DNA of 64,000 nucleotides from Berghia stephanieae (taxonomy: Eukaryota > Mollusca > Gastropoda > Nudibranchia > Aeolidiidae), in NCBI GenBank assembly GCA_034508935.3, contig CM067452.1, positions 505,333-569,332 on the forward strand, in the 5' to 3' direction. A model generated the notes under the pieces. The model did no database searches, was not told the DNA's origin, and saw nothing but the letters and a program-made list of their open reading frames with translations. Below, one piece after another: positions 11,968-23,705 of this stretch. The stretch's first letter is position 1; each line of letters begins with the position of its first letter. A program made the position numbers and the translations under genes.

Positions 11968-12207
11968 GTCCTTGCAATTGACGCTATCATGATAATTATA
12001 CGAGTCTTGAAACAAAAACATTACAGTGTCTTAAATCTGAAAAGGTCTGGAATTACTAATTATAATTTTTTTCCTCAATTAAGCCCTGGTAATTTTGAGC
12101 GAGAATTAATCTTACTCTCCACCCAGATCTGTGAATAACAAAACATCTGTCCATTTATTTCCAGCTGTTGTCTTTAAACTGCAGGACGCAATCCCTGATT
12201 CACAAAG

Positions 12208-15200
12208 ATGGTCAAGGAAGACAAAAATACGTGGAAATCTAACTACTTTATTAAGATTACAGTAGGTATCTCTTTCACTAATTTTTGTTTTGGATTTTAT
12301 TTTATTTTTAAAATTTTTGTTTGTTTGTTTGTTTGTTTGTTTGTTTCAATGTGCAGATGAGAGATTATTGAAAAGTTTCATCTGAGTCATCTACTAATAT
12401 ATTTTAAAATTATAGCATTTAGAGTCAGTCGAATCGTTTAATTTGGACAAGACAATTTATACCTTTGTGATGTCACAGTCTGTGCCCCGTTAATCATATA
12501 ATTTGGTGGCACAGGACAACAAAGTGATCATTGCAGACAGATTCTATCAATTATTTTTTCTGTTACTGGATAGTCAGGATAATAGCAATTTTATTTTGTT
12601 TGCCATAACATGTTGGGCTGCATTACCCCTCTTTTTGGAGGATCACTTTTAGGTTATGTCATGCAATACAGGTTCAAAGATTCAAGCCAAAATTTCTTTA
12701 ATTGTTAACCCAGCTTTTCTGTATTTCTTCTTCAGGCCTTGTTTGATGAGTACCCCAAGGCTTTCATCGTCAACGCTGACAATGTTGGCTCCAATCAGAT
12801 GCAGAAGATTCGTATGGCCCTCCGAGGCAGGGGTGTGGTGCTCATGGGCAAGAACACCATGATGCGTAAGGCCATCCGTGGCCATTTGGACAGCAACCCA
12901 CAACTAGAGAAGATCCTGCCTTACATCAAGCAAAATGTGGGCTTCGTCTTCACCAAAGAGGACCTCATCGACATCAGGACTATCCTGTTGGAAAACAAAG
13001 TAAGCTGCAAATTGTTGGTGTTTGATTGGTGTATACAGATCTAGGAATAGAGGGTAGGGCAGGGGCATAGTTTATGTCAATATTTTTTTTTTTAGGGGGG
13101 GGGGGGGGGTAGTGAAGTTGATATTGATTTACTTTAATAGATGGAACATTTTATTATAATTTTTCATTTTATTGCAGGTAAAAGTTGTGTGCGTTTTGGT
13201 TGTATTTTGTTTTCCTTTAAATTGTTTAGAAATTTTTTATTAATATTATTATTGTAGATTAATTTCTTAGTGAAGTCGGTTTTTATTTGATCATGTTGAT
13301 TTAGCAGGGTGTCCAGGGAAGTCGGAAAGTTGGAAATTGGTCGGAAATTTCATACTTGGTCGGAAATGTTGGAAATAATGGGATTGAGGGTGAAATTTCC
13401 TCTAAAATTAGAAAAATCAGGAATTTCTTGCTTAAAATGTGATATAAAAAATGTACAAAGGACAACTGCTGTGCACACAATTTTATTAGTTTACTACAAC
13501 TTTCACCACATCATCATCCGTGTCACCATCACTATTACTATTACAAACTACTACATCATCATCCCTACCACCAACACCACTCACAAATGCAACCACCACC
13601 ACATCATCATCCCCATCACCACCACTACCACATCCCATACAATCACTACAACTACTACCACATCATCATACCCACCACCACAAGTACTCCAACCACCACT
13701 ACATCATCATCCTTATCACCACTGCTACTGCAACTACTACCACATCATCATCACTACCACCACTACTGCAACCACTACCACATCATCATCACTACCACCA
13801 CTATCACATCATCATCACTACCACCACTACTGCAACCACTACATCATCATCACTACCACCACTACTGCAACCACTACCACATCATCACTACCACCACTAA
13901 TGCAACCACTACATCATCATCACTACCACCACTACTGCAACCACTACCACATCATCATCACTACCACCACTACTGCAACCACTACCACATCATCATCACT
14001 ACCACCACTACTGCAACCACTACCACCACTACTGCAACCACTACATCATCATCACTACCACCACTACTGCAACCACTACCACATCATCATCACTACCACC
14101 ACTACTGCAACCACTATCACATCATCATCACTACCACCACTACTGCAACCACTACCACATCATCATCACTACCACCACTACTGCAACCACTACCACATCA
14201 TCATCACTACCACCACTACTGCAACCACTACCACATCATCATCACTACCACCACTACTGCAACCACTACCACATCATCATCATTACCACCACTACTGCAA
14301 CCACTACATCATCATCATCACTACCACCACTTCTGCAACCACTACCACATCATCATCACTACCACCACTATTGCAACCACTACATCATCATCACTACCAC
14401 CACTACTGCAACCACTACCGCTGCATTATCATCATCCCTACCACCACCACACCGCCATTGCTACAACTACTACTACATCACCATCTATACCACCCTCATC
14501 ATTACTACAACCACCACTATATCATCATCCCTATCACCTCCACGACTATAACCACCACCACATTCATCACCATGCCTACCACTACTACAACCACCACATC
14601 ACTATCCCTAACACCGCCACTATTACTACAACCAACATATCATCATCATCACGACTACAATCGCTGCCACATCATTATCCCTACCATCATTACTACAACC
14701 ATTATAAACAACTACCACTGCACTATCATCTCCACTAGTACCAGTACTTACTGCCACATCATACCTGCAAACAAATCATATGAGTATTTTTAAAAGTGAA
14801 AATGGGGATGGGTGGTGGCTTTTGACATTGTATAATCACATGGTACCATTCTCTAAGTAGATAAGATTTTATATGTTGCTATCAGTTTTTAAACTTTTGA
14901 AATTCCTCCGAATGTTGTCAAAAATTGCTGCGAGACACATTTTGGGTTGCATCTCAGTAAATTTTAATGAAATTCAAATTTATAGATTATAGTCGCATGG
15001 ATGGGTCATGATCTGTGCTCTGAGAAATTTCCTCCTTTTTTGACCAGTCATTTTCACCTTTGCTCTTACTTTAAAATATATGGATTGTGTTGAGGTAAAA
15101 CCTATTTTAAGTAGGATTGTCTTTTTTAAGCATATAGAACACTGTGGGGATGGCAAGAATTGGTAAAATACCTGGTAGGAAATTTCACTTCTAGGTAGGA

Positions 15201-16832
15201 AATTTTAAGGTTGAATTTCCCTGGACACCCTGTTTAGTCATGTTGAATTGTTTTCATCTTTACTGTTCCCATTTGTATATTAATCCAGGTTCAAGCCCCA
15301 GCCCGTGCTGGAGTTGTTGCCCCATTGGATGTAAAAGTCCCTCCTCAAATCACTGGACTGGGACCAGAAAAGACCTCTTTCTTCCAGGCTTTGTCCATCC
15401 CCACCAAGATTACCAAGGCCACTATTGAAATCTTGGTATGTATTCATGGCTATCGTTCATCTTCAACATTTTTTAAAACATGATAAAAAGTTTTTGAAAA
15501 AAAAAAAAAAGAAAGAAAAAAAGCAAACAAAAACAAAGTAAATCAAAAAAAAAAATATGTCAATGGGAATCGAACCCGGTACTTTCAAGGTTGGAGTCTG
15601 ACAGCTTGTCCACTGCGCTACGAAGCCACATGACTGTCCATCACATTTAATAAGGTCTTTCTAAAACATTATTTTACCTTCAATGCAACTTCTATTTTCT
15701 GGTTTTATATTTCGATTTTTAAAATTATTATTTTTATATAAATTTATTAACAAAAACATCCTACAGATGTCACAATATAACTTTCGCCATGTCCAAATAC
15801 AGAAACACAATATCACTAATGAAATTGGGTGGAATGCACATGCGTGACGGAGGTGTATAAAAACGATCCGTTAAGATACACCGTCAACGGAGATGTATAA
15901 AAACGATCCGTTAAGATGCACCGTCAACGGAGGTGTATAAAAACGATCCGTTAAGATGCACATGTCAACTCGCCTGTTTTTTTTCTGGAAATTTCTGAAA
16001 TTAGTTCTCATCCCAGTTTACCCACTTATCCGCTTCCCTCCAGATCTTTTTTGTTGTTCTAGAAAAGCACTCCTTATCATTGTTATCAATATCACATATT
16101 CATTTAACTCAGTTTTGACCAAAAAATTTCTTGGAAGTATGCCTGAAAAGCTGGCCCATGTCTTTACAATTACAAGCACATGACTAATATTGACATTACT
16201 ACTAATATATCATGATTGTAATGCATTTGGTAGGGACTTGGCTTGTAAACTTTGATCTATGGATCTGTCCTGTTTTCACCTGCAAATTGTAAATGAATTC
16301 ATTAAAATAATTTGTGGTATGTCATTTTTTTTTTTTAAATTTAAGTGTGGGAATTCAAGCGATTTGCAGGTTTCCCATGCATTTAGAAACAACCAGAATT
16401 TTAAAATGAACATGATGGGTTTGACAAAACAATTTTAGTGGTTTGATCCTCCATATTGTTGGATTGATTTTTGGGCCATCATTTACTGTTATTCTTTAAG
16501 GGGTGGGGGGGGGGGGGGGGTGTTGTTAGAACATGTTGATGCTTTTCTATCACAACTATCATATGGTGGACTGGCTTTTGTCGCCAGATTATTTTTGATT
16601 CAGATGTATATATATATATATATGTCACATATCACCCTTGTCTTGTTTATTTCTTCCTGTGATGATCATTTTACTGTTGAGAGTGTGGGGCTGTTGCAAG
16701 GCTGAACCTCCTTTGTTGGCACTCGCATAGAGATCAACACTTGCCAGCATTGGCTGTCTGAGGAAGAACAATATCTCTCTCCTCTTTTTCTTCTTCTCTC
16801 TATCCTCCTCCTCTTCTTCTTCTTCTTCTTCT

Positions 16833-16913
<81 letters not shown>

Positions 16914-19900
16914 GTTTCCTTCCCTTTCCTTCCTTCCTTTCATTCTTTCTTAGTATTTGTATTTCTCGTAAGCTTTCCTTGCCAAATGTAAAGACATCCA
17001 TTAACTGTTTGTTCACAGAATGAGGTTCATCTGATCAAAGCCGGTGACAAAGTAGGATCCTCAGAATCCACCCTCCTGAACATGTTGAACATCTCTCCTT
17101 TCCAATATGGTTTGGTGATTGAGAACGTGTATGATTCTGGTACTGTCTACAGCCCAGCCGTCCTGGACATCACAGACGAGGATATCATTGCCAGATTTAT
17201 GCAGGTACCTACCTACCTATGATGAAATCCTGAAAAAGCCGACACCACCAGGCCAGAAAATTGGTTGACTTTATCCATTATCAATGGAACATGTTTAGAT
17301 AAAGATCAGAAAAAATTGGAACAAACAAGAGGTGCTGATTTAAGCAGAAGTTGACTTTTAAAGAGTTTTGGCTTCATGCAGATTCAATCATGTTGATGCA
17401 CTTACTCTTCCATTGATCAGTGTTAAGACATAAAGATGCTTGCATCGAATAGAGACTAGTGGATTGCTTCCACAACATTGATCTGACAAACAGCCAAAGC
17501 TGCAAAGTTTAGATGACATTGATGTCGAAAGGCAAAACGTCAAGATTTCTGAACTTCTTACTTTTTTTTCTTCCCCTGATTCGACCTTTTCCTTCAAATT
17601 TTAGAAAGGCATTGTTCATAGTGAGATTGGTTTTTGCAAGAAATGGATATTTGATCTGGCTAGATTACATAGCATGAATATTAAAGCAAATTCAAAATGA
17701 AATATATTTTTTTTTTAACTTCGGCTAAATATTTTTTCCCCCATGATTACTGTAGGTCTGGGTTTATATGTTGAGCTACCAGCTGTAATCCAAAGAAAGT
17801 GATATTAGATTTTAAGCCGCTTCTCTTAGATTTTACAAATGATTAAATTAGTTAACTAAAGCGAATATAACAGTAGCTTTGAAAAAGAACAAAATATCGA
17901 TCACATTGCCAAATACTAGACTGCCATCTGCATGGATTTTAACTCTTTCAGTGCCATTGGCCGCACTGTGTGGACAGAGCAGAATCAGTTCTACTGGCCA
18001 ATGGCTGCATAGTGTGGCCAGTCTTGAAAGACAAAAATAAATTTAATAATGCAATCCAATCCTACTTTCTACAAAAGTACTCGAGATTGAACCAATGGTA
18101 TCATTTCTGTCATCAGAACATTCATTTGGCCCTAGGGGGGGTAATATATTTGAGATTTTGGGACCAATTTGAATGTCACTTTGTCTTAGCTTGTCATTCT
18201 CATGCTGCCTCAATCAGGTGTCAGCCATTTTGGGACGGAAATGTGAATATAGCCTCAGGGCTGAAAGAGTTAATTTATGTATTAAATTATTATTATGGTT
18301 GTTGTTGTTGGCAGAACAAGGGTTTTGAACCCGAATTGTTTTGTGTTTGGTATTTTTTGTCTTGTTTGTAGCTGCATTTTTATTCACAACTCTTCCCAAT
18401 CCACAGCTTCTAGCAGTTCAGTGTCAAGTCCTTCAATTGGTTGACATCAGAATCAGTTTGCTCTTTCTAATTGTTCCTCTGAGTTGTGTTTTTTTGTTTT
18501 GTTTTGTTTGATGTTTTTTGGGGGGTTTTTGTTGGTACTTTTAAGTTATCTTCTGTGTGTACTTTTAAGTTATCTTTTCTTTATCTTAGAAGTAGCAGGA
18601 TGATTTGATTTGTTTGTTGTCCACAGGGTGTCCGTAATATTGCTAGTGTTTCCCTAGCCATTGGTTACCCTACCACTGCTTCTGTCCCTCACTCATTGGT
18701 CAATGGGTTCAAGAAATTGCTGGCCATCGCTGTCATGACAGACTACGACTTTGAAGAGGCTGAACAGGTCAGTGATATTCTCTGCTTCATATTTGTATAT
18801 ATGTGTGTATGTGTATGTTTATACATTAAATTTTTAAAATAAATTTTTTTTTCTTTGGTGGGGTTCTTGACACTCACATAGTGGGCAGGGTACCCTTATA
18901 TCTGTTTTCCAGGTTGCTTTCTGTCTTGGTCGTGGAGTCTTTGGCTGTCAAATGACAAACGTATAGTTTAAGCTTTTGGAGATGATATGTTTCTCCTTGT
19001 AAATCTTCTGTTATTTTTTGTTGTTTTGAATGTATAATGTACATATTTGAGTGTGTAGTGGGATCCTGTGCTTGTGTCGGATGAAACTGTTAGGTGATGT
19101 CAAAGTACACTGACTGATGCTCTTGTACTCAACACCTGTTCCCGATTCGAACCATTCCCCTTTATCTTACTTTACTAGTGTGTTTTTGATTGTAAATCAA
19201 GAATTTTTCTACTTTCCCGTTTTCTTCCTTTTTACTGATGCTGATATGACCTAAATATGTTGCAAGCACTGTAAAACCCTTAAAAACAATCTTTCTCTTT
19301 CTCTCACACTCTTAAATTGGGTCACAAATATATGAAGATTGGTTTTCCAAAACTCGTTAAGTCACTTTTTCTAATTTTTGAGATTTTCCATCCATGAGAT
19401 AAATTGAAATGTAAATTTTATTTTAACCATCAACTGGCACAAGAATTTCCTAAGGTTTGTATGAATTTGAAGTCTAGATATGATAAAACAGTAAACCAAA
19501 TGAGCAGTTTTAGGGGAAATAATCATCAAAATAGGAAAAAGACTTTGGGAGTTTTGGGAAACCACTCTTCATCTGTTTACAGACTTGTTGGATTAAAAAA
19601 AAATAAACTTCAATGAAACCATTGATGATTTTAACTCAAGTTGTGAAAATTTAAGTTTTGTGTTTGCACCAACAAAATACTGTTTCTAGACAATGGCAAA
19701 GGCCACCCGTATCTATGCCGAAAATGCTTTATGATGAGTTTAAAGAATAGTCACTATAACAGCCTGATTCATCCTCTGGTGCTGTCTTGCTCAGTTGGGA
19801 TCCAGGAAGCGATGGTTTGCAGACCTGCCAACCAGTATGATTTCTCATATTTTAATACGCTTTGTCATAATATGATATAGGAATGTTGATTAGAATATGA

Positions 19901-20646
19901 CAACTGCAAAAAGTCAACAGTTTGTAACAAAAGGGGGGAAAATGGAATAGTTGAAGGTGATTTAGTGTTGTCACCACCTCAGTAGCCAGACAGACAGATG
20001 ATTGTTGCAGGATTTTCCTTTCCTCTACTTGCTTGATAAGTCTCCATCAATTCAGTGAACGTTAAATTTGACATTTTATATGGTATGGTTGCACAGGAAA
20101 ATATTATTTATTTTGGGGGGGGGGGGGGGGGGGTGCGAAAATGACCATAGTTATTTGGAAAAATATAATAAATCTTGTCAAATGGTTGAGGTCGGTTGGA
20201 AAGTCTGGACTTGGTCTTAAATTTTAAGTGGATCTTTTTATATCTATAAAGCCAACCTGGGATCAGAATTTTCAAGTGATGACGTCAGTTTAACAATTAT
20301 TATCTCCCTTTGTGCTTGGTACTGGTTGTGTATTGCAAGTTTATTTGATTGTTTTGATTTTTGATTTTTTTTTTTAGAATATGAAGGGGAAAAAAGTATG
20401 GTCACATTGTCTATAGTGGTTGGCTAATCTGTGTTTGTATTGTTGTGTACTGTGATAAATTGATAAATTACAAGTCACTTTCTTCTTCCCCAGACAAAGG
20501 AATATCTGAAGGATCCATCCAAGTTTGCTGTGGCTGCTGCCCCTACAGCTGCTGCTGCTGCTCCGGCCGCTGCTGCTGCTGCTGAAGCACCAAAGGAAGA
20601 GTCTGAGGAATCTGATGATGACATGGGATTCGGTCTATTTGACTAG
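12208..20646 (+). CDS. RPLP0: 60S acidic ribosomal protein P0, complete, 6 coding exons
   Basis: Coding exons are 12208-12261, 12736-12999, 15289-15435, 17019-17204, 18627-18767 and 20494-20646, all with GT-AG borders and phase 0. They encode 314 aa, normal for animal P0 (about 315-320). The protein opens [14 protein letters not shown]. It then has the rRNA-binding L10 domain ([16 protein letters not shown], about residues 50-65) and [13 protein letters not shown]. The C terminus is an Ala-rich hinge and the P-protein tail [17 protein letters not shown]0 anchors the P1/P2 stalk on the large subunit and recruits elongation factors. A 5' UTR exon probably precedes the ATG, since a TTTCCAG acceptor lies about 40 bp upstream. 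Introns 2-5 are loaded with repeats, but no coding residue looks disturbed. Confidence 0.97.
13305..15232. mobile_element. TIR transposon in RPLP0 intron 2, filled by a minisatellite
   Basis: CAGGGTGTCCAGGGAA at the left end and its near complement TTTCCCTGGACACCCTG at the right are terminal inverted repeats. TTTAG (13300-13304 and 15233-15237) is a 5-bp direct repeat at the borders. Subterminal GGAAATT-type motifs repeat at both ends (TCGGAAATT, GTAGGAAATTT). The middle is the ATC/ACC minisatellite at 13490-14770. No transposase is seen. The CAGGG tip resembles hAT ends, but 5 bp is short for hAT. Confidence 0.7.
13490..14770. repeat. ATC/ACC minisatellite, units about 36-39 bp
   Basis: Units run CTACCACCACTACTGCAACC then ACTACCACATCATCATCA with losses of triplets; the centre (13800-14400) is most regular. 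All frames are open because no stop triplet occurs, so the Thr/His/Ser-rich frame of nearly 500 codons is an artefact. The inverted form of the same unit makes the arrays at 39310-40136 and 44222-45575. Confidence 0.93.
15558..15965 (-). mobile_element. tRNA-derived SINE family E with 40-bp internal tandem repeats
   Basis: The minus-strand head GTAGCGCAGTGGACAAGC and GGGTTCGATTCCCATTG look like A and B boxes of a Trp-like tRNA (TCTGACTCC-type anticodon arm, badly paired). The body (15645-15840) is shared with 46695-46860. At 15855-15960 a 40-bp unit (TATAAAAACGATCCGTTAAG plus CACCGTCAACGGAG) is repeated almost three times; the second copy has one and a fraction. Confidence 0.7.
16651..16768 (+). 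ncRNA. Candidate box C/D snoRNA in RPLP0 intron 3
   Basis: TTCTTCC (16651-16657) and GGAAGAA (16762-16768) form a perfect 7-bp terminal stem. A canonical box C (GTGATGA, 16659-16665) lies just inside the 5' side and box D (CTGA, 16758-16761) just inside the 3' side. An internal CTGA at 16702-16705 could be D'. At about 118 nt it is long for the class. Ribosomal-protein introns are classic hosts for such RNAs, matured by intron debranching and trimming. The bases before D and D' did not match an rRNA target I could recall. A (TCT)n/(CT)n tract separates it from the acceptor. Confidence 0.5.
16786..16935. repeat. (TCT)n/(CT)n microsatellite in RPLP0 intron 3
   Basis: Pyrimidine tract of TCT and then CT repeats ending about 85 bp before the exon 4 acceptor. 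Confidence 0.95.
17943..18269 (+). mobile_element. piggyBac-like MITE, copy 1
   Basis: TTAA flanks both ends (17939-17942 and 18270-18273). The ends CTCTTTCAGTGCC and GGGCTGAAAGAG are inverted. The second copy at 30230-30550 is in the opposite orientation with the same interior (GGCCAATGGC, ACAAAAGTAC, GACAAGCTAAGACAAAG in reverse). TTAA targets and C(C)CTTT-type tips fit piggyBac. Confidence 0.8.
18870..19300 (+). mobile_element. Retroelement family C copy in RPLP0 intron 5
   Basis: It follows the reference copy at 20866-21375: GTGGGCAGGGTACCCTTATA, TCTGTTTTCCA, GAGATGATATGTTTCTCCTT, GAGTGTGTAGTGGGATC, then TTTTTACTGATGCTGATATG and the end GCACTGTAAAACCCTTAAAA. Confidence 0.75.
19300..20490. 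other. Remainder of RPLP0 intron 5, no gene
   Basis: AT-rich sequence with a poly-G run near 20116-20133 and no conserved frame. A small-RNA candidate (ATGATGA at 19731, CTGA at 19764) lacks a terminal stem. Confidence 0.5.
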
Positions 20647-20675
20647 AAGGGAAATAAGTTTGTGCTTGGTTTATT

Positions 20676-20681
20676 AATAAA
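20676..20681 (+). terminator. RPLP0 polyadenylation signal
   Basis: AATAAA lies 30 bp after the RPLP0 stop codon. A TG/T-rich stretch (TTGTGGATTGTTTT) follows, as expected for the downstream element. Confidence 0.85.
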
Positions 20682-20756
20682 GTTAATGTAACTTATGAAT
20701 TCTTGTGGATTGTTTTAATTTGTTTCTTGAGTTGGGTCTTTTGTTCCTCCATAGTG

Positions 20757-21670
20757 TGGACTCTCTCATTCACTCAATCCTCTCCTGGCCTGCTGGCACT
20801 TGAGGCGATGCAAGGATCTCCACCTGATCCTGTCAGCAGCTATTCTTGGGGCCATCTCGAGGGACCCATAGCGGGCAGGGAGGTACATACTGTGTCTTCT
20901 ATCCCCTTATATCTGTTTTCCAACATGCTTTCTGTCTTTGTCTCGGAATGAGATTACTTGGTTTTGTCCTGGCTCTGGCCGGCGTCCTAGCTGGGAGGGA
21001 AACAGTCAAATGCATAGTTATTGTTTTGGGAGATGATATTTTTTTCCTTGTAAATCATCTCTCTGTTATGTATTATTATTTTTATTTTGAATGTATAATG
21101 TAAGCATTTGAGTGTGTTCCTCTTTGTTGGGATTTGTGCTTGTGTCTGGATGAGACTTTTAGGTGATCTCAAACTAAGTACATTGGTGGTATGCTCTTGG
21201 AATCTACATCTGATCCCTATTTGTTCCCAGTTCCCCTATGTCTTACTTTTTCTTGGGTGCTTTAATTGTAATTCTAGAACTTTTTACTATCCCATTTTCT
21301 TCTTTTTTACTGGCGCTGATATAACCTAAATGTGTTGCAAGCGCCGTAAAACCCTTAAAAACAAAAACAAAAAAACATCTCGAGGGACAGACCTCTCTTA
21401 GGTCCCTCTCTAAGGTGCGTCTTCAAGTCTCTCTGGGGCGATGTCGTTTCCTCTTTCATTGGGGGTGTCCATCGCAGAGCCTTCCTTGCCACTGTTTCAT
21501 CAGGTCTGCGACAGGCATGTCCCAACCATTGCCATCCTTTCCTTTTAATGAGACTCAACTTCAGCTTGCGCTTTCAGGTCCTCATTTGAGATTGTGTTTG
21601 GCCAGAATATCTTGAAGATTCGTCGCAAACATTTGTTTTGGAATACTTCAAGATTCTGGATGATACTCTA
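20757..21670 (-). mobile_element. RTE-like LINE 3' fragment, split by a family C insertion
   Basis: Minus strand, in order: 21670-21376 encodes in pieces LIKRKGWQWLGHACRRPDET and VARKALRWTP, and 20865-20757 encodes MAPRIAADRIRWRSLHRLK and QQARRGLSE followed by a stop. This is the ORF2 C terminus of the family also at 6715-6975. The two pieces are contiguous once the 20866-21375 insertion and one 13-bp duplication are ignored. Confidence 0.8.
20866..21375 (+). mobile_element. Retroelement family C, reference copy with 13-bp target duplication
   Basis: CATCTCGAGGGAC occurs at 20853-20865 and 21376-21388, flanking a 510-bp insert in the LINE. The insert ends GCGCCGTAAAACCCTTAAAA then an AAAAAC-rich tail. 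This is the mark of target-primed reverse transcription, so family C is a SINE or a 5'-truncated LINE 3' UTR. No tRNA-like head is visible at its 5' end. At least eight other copies lie in the window. Confidence 0.85.
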
Positions 21671-21893
21671 CCCTAGTGTGGATTGGGTTGGGGTTGAAGA
21701 ATGAGGAATACACTCAAATGTTTACAAAATACATTCAAAACAAACAAACAAAATTTTCAAATAATAGTACACAACAGAGAGTTGATTTACAAGGAAAAAA
21801 ATCATCTCCCAAAACTGATATCATACATTTGACTGTTAGCCTCTCAGCCAAGGACTCCGGTCAGAGCCAGGACAGAACCAAGTGATCAAGTAA

Positions 21894-22771
21894 GGGAGCG
21901 TTCACATATTACGTCATCAGCTAGGGGGGGAGGGGGGGTCTACCAAATGTTGACATGTGTTGACATGGGGGGGGGTCAGACCCAAGATGATGTCATCAAA
22001 ACATAGGCAAATTAAGCCTATTTCAAAGTTTGTTCCTTTCAAAACAGCTAAAGATAAATTGCTATGATGAGTATTGCCCATCTCTCAAGAAACAAGATGG
22101 GAAAGGGGTATCACTTCTCAAAAGGCGAACTTGCCCTAAATGTTCATTGTATCACTCCTCGATCACAGCAATGAAAGACCATTCACGAAAATGCGGCATA
22201 CATGAAGAACAGCAAATGGGAGAAAATGATGACGATGAAGATGAAATTGATGATACTATTTATAGTACATTGCCAGAGGTCCAAGGCAGAAACATTTTTG
22301 AATCAATTAATTTTATGTTTGGAAATTGAAACAGAAATTCATTCCACTAAAAGACTAATATGCTATAAAATAATTTGCTTCCTATACTATTTTAAATTAC
22401 ACTTTCTGAATTTTTTTTATAGCACCTGCACCAAGTAGCCTAATTTAAATAATGTTTGTTAGATTTTATCTTTGCAAATTTAAATTTTATGTCCCCATTG
22501 TATCGTAAAACATAAATTATCAACAGTTTCTGAAATTAATAAAATGTCTGAATGTGTTTTATCAAACGTTGATAATCAATGTTTATGGTTTGAAAAACGA
22601 ATAATAAATATTGTGAAATTAAAGTTATCTTTTAGTTTTTATTAAATTAGATGACGTCATCATCTGTTTGGGGGGGGGGGGGTCAGGTCAATGATGACAA
22701 GTGATGACTTGGGGGAGGGGGGGGTGTCTAAAAAGGGCAAATTTTTGATGACGTAATATGTGAACGCTCCC
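21894..22771. mobile_element. PIF/Harbinger-type non-autonomous element, 878 bp
   Basis: Perfect inverted ends of about 23 bp start GGGAGCGTTCACATATTA. TAA flanks both sides (21891-21893 and 22772-22774), matching the TWA target of Harbinger elements. G-rich runs (GGGGGGG) sit symmetrically just inside both ends. It carries one small frame (22030-22329). ISL2EU-type elements have similar tips, so the superfamily is a best guess. Confidence 0.75.
22030..22329 (+). CDS. Small C2HC zinc-finger protein frame inside the Harbinger-like MITE
   Basis: The frame is 99 codons from ATG to stop. Around residues 33-58 it has CPKCSLYH and MKDHSRKCG, giving CX2CX12HX3C, a C2HC zinc finger. A strongly acidic stretch (GENDDDEDEIDD) follows. 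The frame occupies the left-centre of an 878-bp element with no other coding capacity. It may be the remains of an accessory DNA-binding protein of the parent transposon. I do not recognise a named family, and expression is unknown. Confidence 0.45.
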   Translation: MFLSKQLKINCYDEYCPSLKKQDGKGVSLLKRRTCPKCSLYHSSITAMKDHSRKCGIHEEQQMGENDDDEDEIDDTIYSTLPEVQGRNIFESINFMFGN

Positions 22772-22872
22772 TAACCTCCCTTTTGAAGTCAAAGAGAGTG
22801 AAAGGGAAATATATGGGGATAGAGAACACAGCATGAGTGGCCCCACCCCCTAGTATAGAGACCCGTTTTTTA

Positions 22873-23134
22873 GGCCTTCAGAACTATTAGTAGGCCCATT
22901 GAGCTAGTGTTTATTCCAGTTTCTTTAGCGTGAAACAAGCAATCATTATTGCTTGTTACCCCTTCGAAAGGACTCTCGTCTATTGTTAAGTACTTTCCAC
23001 CATATCTAACAGACTAAGCTACCCAATCACTGATTGGTGGAAGGGGGGTCAGAAAAAGTCTCGACTTAACCCATATTCGATCTCGGTCCTTTTCATGTGA
23101 ATTGAGTGCTCTACCAACTGAGCTATCATGACCC
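22873..23134 (-). mobile_element. SINE family A, near full length
   Basis: Minus strand: GATAGCTCAGTTGGTAGAG head, GATCGAATATGGG in place of the usual B box, the CAATCACTGATTGGTGG block, and the tail with AGCGTGAAAC reversed. Layout matches 301-552. Confidence 0.8.
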
Positions 23135-23377
23135 CCAGCTCCCATAAAATCATTTCATTACAGCTAGAAGAATGGACCTTGTGATTTGTTCAAATGATGA
23201 AAGAAATAAACAAAACCGATCATTGAAAACAATGGTTTTCCTATCTGGTCAATTTGAAATTTATTACAACTCGGCAATATCACAGAAAGCAGTACAAATG
23301 TAGCAAATAATAATGACAGCTCTGGATAATGATGATGATGATACAAAAGTCTAGAGGTGCCTAAATGAGTCTGTGTG

Positions 23378-23622
<245 letters not shown>

Positions 23623-23666
23623 ACACACATTTTTAACTATAATGCTATAACAACATATTTCCTTTT

Positions 23667-23705
23667 CTAGTTTACCTGAAGAAGGCCAAAGGTCGAAACA
23701 TCGTT
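23667..23705 (+). repeat. Hammerhead-like relic of the Penelope type
   Basis: CCTGAAGAAGGCCAAAGGTC followed by GAAACATCG has the order core, small hairpin (GGCC/GGTC), GAAAC. The core is CTGAAGA instead of CTGATGA and no closing stem I is present, so it looks inactive. Confidence 0.4.

Larger units (their letters stand above)
21690..22860 (-). mobile_element. Family C copy interrupted by a Harbinger-like MITE
   Basis: Minus-strand family C sequence (CACTCAAATGTTTACA, GATTTACAAGGAAAAAAATC, CAGCCAAGGACTCCGGTCAG) stops at 21893. It resumes at 22775 with GAGATAGAGAACACAG-like sequence and GGCCCCACCCCC. The intact minus copy at 24105-24445 shows that these two parts belong together. Confidence 0.7.

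Noticed and set aside
12400-12560. H/ACA snoRNA in RPLP0 intron 1
   Set aside because: CTGTGCC/GGCACAG and CTTTGT/ACAAAG form a hairpin, but the ACA box is not at the right distance and the second hairpin is weak.
13309-14793. Thr/His/Ser-rich open frame of about 490 codons
   Set aside because: It is the stop-free ATC/ACC minisatellite in RPLP0 intron 2; other frames are open too and there is no domain.
15565-15632. tRNA-Trp gene on the minus strand
   Set aside because: B box and a CCA-like anticodon region are visible, but stems pair poorly and the downstream body is a dispersed repeat (also at 46695).
19731-19767. C/D snoRNA in RPLP0 intron 5
   Set aside because: ATGATGA and CTGA are only about 26 nt apart and no terminal stem flanks them.
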